Shown here: positions 57,825 through 64,000 of the stretch, piece after piece
Numbering within the stretch: the stretch's first letter is position 1
Layout of the letters: each line of letters begins with the position of its first letter
Origin: Photobacterium sp. TLY01
Lineage (GTDB): Bacteria > Pseudomonadota > Gammaproteobacteria > Enterobacterales > Vibrionaceae
Reading direction: 5' to 3'
DNA: 64,000 bases
Assembly: GCF_021432065.1 (NCBI RefSeq)
Contig: NZ_CP090364.1
Location: 806,001-870,000, forward strand
Notes under the pieces: generated by a model
Databases searched by the model: none
What the model saw: only the letters and a program-made list of their open reading frames with translations
Told to the model about the DNA's origin: nothing
Translations under genes and position numbers: made by a program

Positions 57825-58313
57825 ATGGCTGACTCAGCAGCAACAACAAATAGCAAAAAACGCATTATATTGATTTTAATTGCATTGGTCCCCGTGCTTT
57901 TGGGGGGCGCTGCAGCCTGGTTTTTCCTGTCTGGCGATCAGCCTGAAGCGGGTCACGACAGCCTGTCGGCAACCTCTGCTTCAGGGAAGCCGGAACCGGC
58001 TTATTACGTGATCTTGCCACATCCCTTTATTTTTAACGTGACCGGGGATACCCAGCAGCGGCTGGTCCAGGTCAAAGTACAACTGATGGTACGCGGTGAT
58101 GAGAATGATACGCTGGCCCGTCAACACATTCCTTTGGTCGAAAGCACCCTGCTTCAATCGTTCGGTGCTGCCAGTGTAGAGCAGCTTCGTTCACCCAGCG
58201 GGCGGCTTGAACTCCGTCAGCAGTCCCTGCAATCGGTGCAGTCTGCGCTGGTGAAAGTGTCTGGCAGCCCTGTGGTCGAACAGGTTCTGTTTACTGGCTT
58301 TGTAATGCAATAG
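57825..58313 (+). CDS. fliL: Flagellar basal body protein FliL
   Basis: Single-pass inner-membrane protein that surrounds the stator. The start is the ATG at 57825 (MADSAATTNSKK, GGGAA upstream); in-frame GTG and ATG codons lie 18 and 9 bases earlier. The membrane helix is about 14-36 and the rest is periplasmic. The length is 162 aa. Confidence 0.94.
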   Translation: MADSAATTNSKKRIILILIALVPVLLGGAAAWFFLSGDQPEAGHDSLSATSASGKPEPAYYVILPHPFIFNVTGDTQQRLVQVKVQLMVRGDENDTLARQHIPLVESTLLQSFGAASVEQLRSPSGRLELRQQSLQSVQSALVKVSGSPVVEQVLFTGFVMQ

Positions 58314-58320
58314 GTTCCCA

Positions 58321-59367
58321 GTGACTGATTTATTAACCCAAGACGAAATTGATGCGCTGCTGCATGGCGTCGATGATGTAGAGGATGATCACCCCCGGCA
58401 AGAGGAAGGCACCGGGGTTATCTCGTTTGACTTCTCATCACAAGACCGCATTGTCCGTGGCCGGATGCCGACGCTTGAGCTGATCAACGAGCGTTTTGCC
58501 CGCCATATGCGGATCAGTTTGTTTAACATGCTGCGCAAGACGGCAGAAGTGTCGATCAATGGTGTACAGATGCTCAAGTTCGGTGAGTATCAGAACACCC
58601 TCTATGTCCCGACCAGTCTGAACATGGTGCGTTTTCGCCCTTTGAAAGGCACGGCCTTGATTACCATGGAAGCCCGGCTGGTCTTTATTCTGGTTGAAAA
58701 TTTCTTTGGTGGCGATGGCCGTTTCCACGCCAAGATTGAAGGGCGTGAATTCACCCCGACAGAGCGCCGCATTGTTCAGATGCTGTTGAAACTGGTGTTT
58801 GAAGACTACCGGGAAGCCTGGTCGCCTGTGATGGGAGTGGAGTTCGAATACCTGGATTCCGAAGTGAACCCGACCATGGCCAATATCGTCAGCCCGACAG
58901 AAGTGATTGTCGTGAGCTCTTTCCACATTGAAGTGGATGGCGGCGGCGGTGATTTCCATGTGGTGATGCCATATTCCATGGTGGAGCCGATCCGCGAATT
59001 GCTTGATGCCGGTGTCCAGAGTGACAAGATGGATACCGATGTCCGCTGGAGCAAGGCACTGCGGGATGAGGTGATGGATGTTGAAGTGAATCTGCGTGCC
59101 AAATTACTCGACATTGACCTGACCCTGCGGGATCTGATGGAGCTGCATGCCGGCGACGTGATACCGATTGAATTGCCGGAGACGGCCACGCTTTATGTCG
59201 AGGATCTGCCGACTTACCGCGGAAAAATGGGTAAGTCAGGGGATCACGTGGCGATAAAGATTTCCAAGAAACTGAAGCGGCCAGATACGGTGAAAACGGA
59301 CCTTGCCTTCTTAGATGGCGACGAACTGAGTCCGACTTTCTCCGCCACTGACCCGATTGACGATTAA
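58321..59367 (+). CDS. fliM: Flagellar motor switch protein FliM
   Basis: C-ring protein of 348 aa that binds phosphorylated CheY to reverse rotation. The N-terminal CheY-binding motif is LLTQDEIDALLHGVDD. The start is a GTG at 58321, only 8 bases after fliL. The C-terminal domain is related to FliN. Confidence 0.97.
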   Translation: MTDLLTQDEIDALLHGVDDVEDDHPRQEEGTGVISFDFSSQDRIVRGRMPTLELINERFARHMRISLFNMLRKTAEVSINGVQMLKFGEYQNTLYVPTSLNMVRFRPLKGTALITMEARLVFILVENFFGGDGRFHAKIEGREFTPTERRIVQMLLKLVFEDYREAWSPVMGVEFEYLDSEVNPTMANIVSPTEVIVVSSFHIEVDGGGGDFHVVMPYSMVEPIRELLDAGVQSDKMDTDVRWSKALRDEVMDVEVNLRAKLLDIDLTLRDLMELHAGDVIPIELPETATLYVEDLPTYRGKMGKSGDHVAIKISKKLKRPDTVKTDLAFLDGDELSPTFSATDPIDD

Positions 59368-59379
59368 TACAGGTGACTT

Positions 59380-59769
59380 ATGTCAGATAAAGATCAACAA
59401 ATTGCTGACGACTGGGCGGCAGCCCTGGCTGAACAGGCCGACGACCATATTGAAGCGGCACCGCTGGAAGAGCTCACAGACGAAAGTACCCCGATTTCGG
59501 ATGAGGAACGTCGTCGTCTGGATTCCATCATGGATATTCCGGTCACGATTTCGATGGAAGTCGGGCGTACCAAAATCAGTATCCGTAACTTACTGCAACT
59601 GAATCAGGGGTCGGTCGTTGAACTGGACCGTGTCGCCGGTGAGTCGCTGGATGTTCTGGTTAATGGCACCTTGATCGCCCACGGTGAAGTGGTGGTGGTC
59701 AACGATAAATTCGGTATTCGTCTGACTGACGTGATTAGTCAGACTGAACGTATCAAGAAGCTGCGGTAA
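59380..59769 (+). CDS. fliN: Flagellar motor switch protein FliN
   Basis: C-ring protein of 129 aa. The C-terminal SpoA-type domain contains DIPVTISMEVGRTKISIRNL and later GEVVVVNDKFGIRLTDV. The acidic N-terminal tail is variable. It follows fliM by 12 bases. Confidence 0.97.
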   Translation: MSDKDQQIADDWAAALAEQADDHIEAAPLEELTDESTPISDEERRRLDSIMDIPVTISMEVGRTKISIRNLLQLNQGSVVELDRVAGESLDVLVNGTLIAHGEVVVVNDKFGIRLTDVISQTERIKKLR

Positions 59770-59773
59770 CAGA

Positions 59774-60166
59774 ATGAAAGCATTGAAAAGCACATTGCTC
59801 GCCGGTCTGGCCCTGAGCAGCCAGCCGGTCTGGGCGGCCGGGGCACCGGAGCTGGATATGGGCGCCACGATAGGGTCGTTGCTGCTGGTCCTGGTTCTGA
59901 TCGTTATTCTGGCCTGGCTGCTGCGCCGCATGAAACTGCCGGGAGTGAGTGGCGGAGAGAACGGGCTGCAGATTGTCCGCCAGGTGGTGGTGGGCCAGCG
60001 CGAGCGAATCGTGCTGGTGCAGGTGGGTGACGAGCAGTTGCTCATTGGTGTGACGCCGCAAAATATTTCAATGCTGACCAAGCTGGAAACCCCCTTGCCG
60101 GTCAGTGCCGGTGCAGGCAACGGTGAGTTTGCACAGCAACTCGGTAAATTGTTGAAAAGACAATGA
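59774..60166 (+). CDS. fliO: Flagellar export protein FliO
   Basis: Single-pass membrane protein of 130 aa that helps assemble the FliP ring. A signal-like start (residues 1-21) and a membrane helix (about 33-53) are followed by a cytoplasmic domain ([20 protein letters not shown]). The end overlaps fliP by four bases. Confidence 0.94.
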   Translation: MKALKSTLLAGLALSSQPVWAAGAPELDMGATIGSLLLVLVLIVILAWLLRRMKLPGVSGGENGLQIVRQVVVGQRERIVLVQVGDEQLLIGVTPQNISMLTKLETPLPVSAGAGNGEFAQQLGKLLKRQ

Positions 60167-61017
60167 TGTATAGATCTCACTTCTTAATCTGGGTCGTCGG
60201 TGCACTGTGTTTGCTGCTGTCCGGCATCGCCAGTGCGCAGAGCGAAGAGGGCGGTCTGGGCAATGTGGCGGGCAGCAATGTCACTGTCAGCGAGATGCAG
60301 AGTGACAAAGGGGCGGCAACCCTGCTGACCACCAAAGGCGGTGGCGGTATTCCGGCATTTTCTGTGTCGGTGAACCCGGATGGCACCGAAGATTATTCAG
60401 TCACGCTGCAAATCCTGGCGCTGATGACAGCGCTGGGCTTTTTGCCCGCTATTGTGATCCTGATGACCTCATTTACCCGTATCGTGGTGGTGATGTCGAT
60501 TTTACGTCAGGCGCTCGGTCTGCAGCAGACCCCGTCAAATCAGGTGATTATCGGGATTGCCTTGTTCATGACTTTCTTTGTCATGTCTCCGGTCTTGGAT
60601 GAGATCAATACCAAAGCCGTTCAGCCTTACATCAATGAAGAACTCTCTGCCCGTGAAGCGCTGACGGTCGCCCAGGATCCGCTGCGCCAGTTCATGCTCA
60701 AACAAACGCGGGTCAAAGATCTGGAAACGTTTGTTGATATGTCAGGATCGCAGGCAACGGACCCTCAGCAAGTGCCGATGACGGTCCTGATCCCTGCCTT
60801 TATTACCTCGGAGCTCAAAACGGCGTTCCAGATTGGCTTTATGCTGTTTCTGCCATTTCTGGTCATCGATCTGGTCGTGGCTTCCATACTGATGGCCATG
60901 GGTATGATGATGCTGTCGCCGATGATCGTCTCACTGCCGTTCAAGCTCATGCTGTTTGTACTGGTGGATGGCTGGAACCTGATCCTGTCAACACTGGCTG
61001 GCAGTTTCGGCACCTGA
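60163..61017 (+). CDS. fliP: Flagellar export gate protein FliP
   Basis: Core of the export channel, 284 aa, with a cleavable signal peptide and about four membrane helices. The FliP signatures [20 protein letters not shown] and [20 protein letters not shown] are both present. The first two codons are both ATG. Confidence 0.97.
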   Translation: MMYRSHFLIWVVGALCLLLSGIASAQSEEGGLGNVAGSNVTVSEMQSDKGAATLLTTKGGGGIPAFSVSVNPDGTEDYSVTLQILALMTALGFLPAIVILMTSFTRIVVVMSILRQALGLQQTPSNQVIIGIALFMTFFVMSPVLDEINTKAVQPYINEELSAREALTVAQDPLRQFMLKQTRVKDLETFVDMSGSQATDPQQVPMTVLIPAFITSELKTAFQIGFMLFLPFLVIDLVVASILMAMGMMMLSPMIVSLPFKLMLFVLVDGWNLILSTLAGSFGT

Positions 61018-61039
61018 TGACAACGGAGAAACACAGACA

Positions 61040-61309
61040 ATGACGCCAGAAGCCTTCGTCGAAATTTTTCAGGAAGCCCTGTATATGGTCCTGGTGATGG
61101 TCTGTGTGATTGTCATCCCTGGCTTGCTGATTGGTTTGGTGGTTGCGGTTTTTCAGGCCGCCACTTCTATTAATGAGCAGACGTTAAGCTTCCTGCCGCG
61201 TCTGGTGATCACCCTGGTGGCGCTCATGGTGTTTGGTCATATGATGACCCGAATGCTGATGGATTATTTTCATCGCATCATTGAGCACATTCCTCAAATC
61301 CTTTACTGA
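61040..61309 (+). CDS. fliQ: Flagellar export gate protein FliQ
   Basis: Two-helix membrane protein of 89 aa in the export gate. ATSINEQTLSFLPRL is the family signature. GGAG is upstream of the ATG. It lies between fliP and fliR. Confidence 0.97.
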   Translation: MTPEAFVEIFQEALYMVLVMVCVIVIPGLLIGLVVAVFQAATSINEQTLSFLPRLVITLVALMVFGHMMTRMLMDYFHRIIEHIPQILY

Positions 61310-61320
61310 GCAGACTGGTC

Positions 61321-62100
61321 ATGACGTATCCGGCGGAGGTCATCTTAGATTGGCTGGCCAACTATTTTTGGCCACTGACCCGCATCGGCGCCATGATGAT
61401 GAGCATGACCTTTTTCGGCGCCCGGTTTGTGTCGATGCGCATCCGGCTGTATCTGTCGCTGACGGTCACTTTTGCTGTGATGCCCATGCTGCCCCAGGTG
61501 CCTGACATACCTTTGTTATCCTTTCAGGGCTTTCTTACCACAGGCCAGCAAGTGATCATCGGGGTTGCGATGGGGCTGGTGACCCAGTTTGTCACTCAGA
61601 CTTTTGTTTTATTGGGACAGATACTGGGGATGCAGTCCAGTCTGGGCTTTGCCTCCATGGTCGACCCGGCCAACGGACAGAACACTCCAGTACTGGGGCA
61701 ACTGTATATGATGCTGGCCGTGATGCTCTTTCTGGCAACGGACGGGCATCTGGCAATGCTCAGGCTGGTGGTGCTGAGCTTTACCACTTTGCCGGTCGGC
61801 CAGTCGATGTTGCAGGCGGTGGATTATCAGCAACTGGCGGGCTGGTTCGGCTGGATGTTCAAAGCGGGATTAAACATGTCGCTGGCAGGCATTATTGCGC
61901 TGTTGACGGTGAACCTCTCATTCGGGGTGATGACCCGTGCGGCACCTCAGCTGAATATTTTCTCTCTCGGCTTCTCATTTGCGCTCTTGCTGGGGTTGTT
62001 TGTCAGCTGGTATCTGCTCATTGGCATTCAGGCGCAGTATGAAGAGCACTGGCAACTGGGTACCGAGCAAATCTGCAGCCTGATCAGGCTGGATTGCTGA
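61321..62100 (+). CDS. fliR: Flagellar export gate protein FliR
   Basis: Membrane protein of 259 aa with about six helices, completing the FliPQR channel. The segment GLVTQFVTQTFVLLGQILGM-QS and FASMVDPANGQ match FliR. It follows fliQ by 11 bases. Confidence 0.96.
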   Translation: MTYPAEVILDWLANYFWPLTRIGAMMMSMTFFGARFVSMRIRLYLSLTVTFAVMPMLPQVPDIPLLSFQGFLTTGQQVIIGVAMGLVTQFVTQTFVLLGQILGMQSSLGFASMVDPANGQNTPVLGQLYMMLAVMLFLATDGHLAMLRLVVLSFTTLPVGQSMLQAVDYQQLAGWFGWMFKAGLNMSLAGIIALLTVNLSFGVMTRAAPQLNIFSLGFSFALLLGLFVSWYLLIGIQAQYEEHWQLGTEQICSLIRLDC

Positions 62101-62121
62101 TGACAGGTAGGAGGGAGTCTG

Positions 62122-63252
62122 ATGGCTGAGTCAGACGGACAAGAACGTACTGAAGACGCAACCCCCCGACGGTTGCAGCAAGCGCGGGAGAAAGGTCAGG
62201 TCGCGCGCTCAAAAGAACTGGCGTCGGTCGCGGTACTGGTCGCCGGAGCGGTTGGCCTGATGTGGTTTGGCGAAATGCTGGCCGTTGCTTTGAGTGAAGT
62301 GATGCGCAAGTTCTTTACGCTCAGCCGGGAGGAAGTGTTTGATTTTACCAAACTGCTTTCGGTGACCGGGGACGCCATCGCGCATATGCTGTGGCCTTTG
62401 CTGCTGGTGCTGATCTTTCTTTTTGTGGCGGCACTGATCGGCGCTTCCGCCCTGGGCGGAATCAGTGTTTCCGCTGAAGCGGCCAGACCTAAACTTTCCC
62501 GGATGAACCCGGCCAGCGGCCTTAAACGTATGATAGGCAAGCAAAGTGCCGTTGAGCTGGTGAAATCCATCCTCAAAGTCACTTTGGTGGCCGGCGTTGC
62601 GTATTACCTGATGTACAGCAGCCTGGAAGGTTTCTTTCAGCTCAGCATTGAGACCTATCCGAGCAACATCTTTCATGCGCTGGAGATTTTACTGCGCTTT
62701 GTCTTGCTGATCTGTTGCTCGCTGCTGGTGGTGGTGGCGATCGATGTGCCGTACCAGATCTGGCAGCATAACGAGCAGCTGAAGATGACCAAGCAGGAAG
62801 TCAAAGACGAATATAAAGATGTCGAAGGGAAACCTGAGGTCAAAGGTCGTATCCGTATGCTGCAGCGTGAAATGGCGCAGCGGCGCATGATGGCGGAAGT
62901 GCCTAAGGCCGATGTAGTCATCACCAACCCGGAGCACTTCTCTGTGGCCTTGCGTTATGACCCGAAACTGGATCGGGCGCCTGTGGTCATCGCCAAAGGA
63001 ACCGATCACATGGCGATGAAAATCCGGGAAGTGGCCAACCAATACAAGATTGACATCGTGCCTGCGCCGCCGCTGGCACGTTCCCTCTACCACAGTACCG
63101 AACTGGAACAGCAAATACCGGATGGTCTGTTTGCTGCAGTCGCGCAGGTACTGGCGTACGTGTTCCAGCTGAAACAATACCGGCGCGGTCAGGGTAAGCG
63201 GCCCAAGTTATCTGCTGGTGCTGTGGATATTCCTCCTGAATTACGCCACTGA
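62122..63252 (+). CDS. flhB: Flagellar export switch protein FlhB
   Basis: Export-gate protein of 376 aa that changes substrate specificity after self-cleavage. Four membrane helices lie in the first 210 residues. The cleavage site reads NPEH at 269-272, where Salmonella has NPTH at the same numbering; the key N269 and P270 are kept. The C-terminal domain ends in PPLARSLYHSTELEQQIPDG. Confidence 0.96.
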   Translation: MAESDGQERTEDATPRRLQQAREKGQVARSKELASVAVLVAGAVGLMWFGEMLAVALSEVMRKFFTLSREEVFDFTKLLSVTGDAIAHMLWPLLLVLIFLFVAALIGASALGGISVSAEAARPKLSRMNPASGLKRMIGKQSAVELVKSILKVTLVAGVAYYLMYSSLEGFFQLSIETYPSNIFHALEILLRFVLLICCSLLVVVAIDVPYQIWQHNEQLKMTKQEVKDEYKDVEGKPEVKGRIRMLQREMAQRRMMAEVPKADVVITNPEHFSVALRYDPKLDRAPVVIAKGTDHMAMKIREVANQYKIDIVPAPPLARSLYHSTELEQQIPDGLFAAVAQVLAYVFQLKQYRRGQGKRPKLSAGAVDIPPELRH

Positions 63253-63303
63253 TCCTTTGCGGCAGAATGTTTTGGCTGCAGGTCAAAAAATTGACTTATC
63301 AAA

Positions 63304-63320
63304 GCGGTATAAATTTTGCT
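63304..63320 (+). promoter_or_regulatory. Probable sigma54 promoter of flhA
   Basis: GCGGTATAAATTTTGCT keeps exact GG-N10-GC spacing and a perfect -12 (TTGCT), with a weak -24. It lies in the 180-base gap between flhB and flhA. Confidence 0.5.
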
Positions 63321-63433
63321 TTATGCGAAGCTTAGCCCGTTCAGATGTCTGATATTCACGGACAACGCCCAGTGAAGTCACCGAGCGCGCTGTGAACACT
63401 GACGATTAACCGATCCCAACCCAGTAAGAATGC

Positions 63434-64000
63434 ATGAAGCTGCCGATACCCTTTTCAGATAAATTGCCTTTACACAGATTACAGTCATTGCCTGCAATCG
63501 GTGCCCCTGTCATGGTTCTGGCAACATTGGCGATGGTTGTGTTGCCAATGCCGCCCCTCCTGCTGGATATGGCCTTTTCCTTTAATATTGCCCTGGCTCT
63601 TGTGGTGCTGTTGGTGACTGTGTACACCCGTCGCCCGCTGGATTTTGCGGCTTTTCCGACCGTACTGCTGATTGCCACCCTGCTCAGGCTGGCACTGAAC
63701 GTGGCATCTACCCGGGTTGTACTGCTGAATGGTCATGAAGGCCCGGAGGCGGCAGGTCAGGTGATCGACGCCTTTGGCTCTGTGGTGATCGGGGGAAACT
63801 ATGCGGTGGGTCTGGTGGTCTTCCTGATTCTGATGATCATCAACTTCATGGTCGTGACCAAAGGTGCCGGCCGGATTTCAGAAGTCAGCGCCCGCTTTAC
63901 CCTGGATGCCTTGCCGGGTAAGCAGATGGCGATTGATGCTGATCTCAATGCCGGGCTGATTGATCAGGAGCAGGCGCGCACACGCCGCAGCGAAGTTACC
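63434..64000 (+). CDS. flhA: Flagellar export protein FlhA, N-terminal fragment
   Basis: The first 189 codons of the large export-gate protein; the rest runs off the right edge. The ATG at 63434 is the only possible start, since an in-frame stop lies three codons upstream. Membrane helices include about 23-65 and 120-145. The conserved cytoplasmic loop DALPGKQMAIDADLNAG (about 157-173) is present. flhF, flhG and fliA would be expected beyond it. Confidence 0.96.
   Translation, partial: MKLPIPFSDKLPLHRLQSLPAIGAPVMVLATLAMVVLPMPPLLLDMAFSFNIALALVVLLVTVYTRRPLDFAAFPTVLLIATLLRLALNVASTRVVLLNGHEGPEAAGQVIDAFGSVVIGGNYAVGLVVFLILMIINFMVVTKGAGRISEVSARFTLDALPGKQMAIDADLNAGLIDQEQARTRRSEVT

Overview
The window is a chromosomal segment of a gamma-proteobacterium, almost certainly a member of the Vibrionaceae. 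The evidence is a napFDABC operon next to a narQ-type sensor and ending in the tiny TIGR02808-type membrane gene, the Vibrio-type flagellar master regulators FlrA/FlrB/FlrC, the FlgT/FlgO/FlgP outer flagellar ring proteins, FlaG and FlaI, and DUF2956, DUF2919 and DUF2057 proteins. A moderate GC content would suit a Photobacterium-like genus, but I cannot fix the genus from sequence alone. There are no signs of a prophage, a genomic island or a CRISPR array. The only mobile element is one intact IS200-type insertion sequence.

Layout. (1) 1-5187: start of a narQ-like nitrate/nitrite sensor (minus), a control region with FNR-like and NarP-like sites, then napF-D-A-B-C and a 45-aa membrane protein; a convergent 65-aa membrane gene follows. 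(2) 5271-7981: DUF2956 (minus), a non-coding stretch with a perfect 20-bp palindrome and an FNR-like site, DUF2919 plus a secreted unknown, and a DyP peroxidase. (3) 8063-12959 (minus): the conserved cysZ-cysK-ptsH-ptsI-crr block for sulfate uptake, cysteine synthesis and the PTS. (4) 13337-16669: zipA and ligA. (5) 16739-17351: the IS200-type element. (6) 17862-21786: general porin, DUF2057 protein, gltX and a 57-aa secreted peptide. (7) 22049-22125: tRNA-Arg(CCT). (8) 22181-64000: a large flagellar cluster, interrupted only by a TRIC-type channel gene.

The flagellar cluster is nearly complete for the structural parts: flgT / flgOP (outer rings), flgAMN (P-ring chaperone, anti-sigma28, filament chaperone), cheV-cheR, flgBCDE, flgFGHIJ, flgKL, two flagellins, flaG-fliD-flaI-fliS, flrA, flrBC, fliEFGHIJ, fliKLMNOPQR-flhB and the start of flhA. 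The visible promoters match the Vibrio hierarchy: FlrA with sigma54 drives flrBC; FlrC with sigma54 drives the hook-basal body operons and the first flagellin; FlgM holds back sigma28, which reads flgMN and the second flagellin. Sequences fitting sigma54 -24/-12 elements with exact GG-N10-GC spacing precede flgB, flgF, flgK, flagellin 1, flrB, fliE and, more weakly, fliK, flhA and cheV/flgA. Sigma28 elements precede flgM and, as a tandem pair, flagellin 2.

No wholly new system is evident. The most interesting leads are the small uncharacterised genes around nap and gltX, the 20-bp palindrome near 5.7 kb, a solo copy of the IS200 left-end hairpin 2.4 kb from the element, and the tandem sigma28 promoters of the second flagellin.
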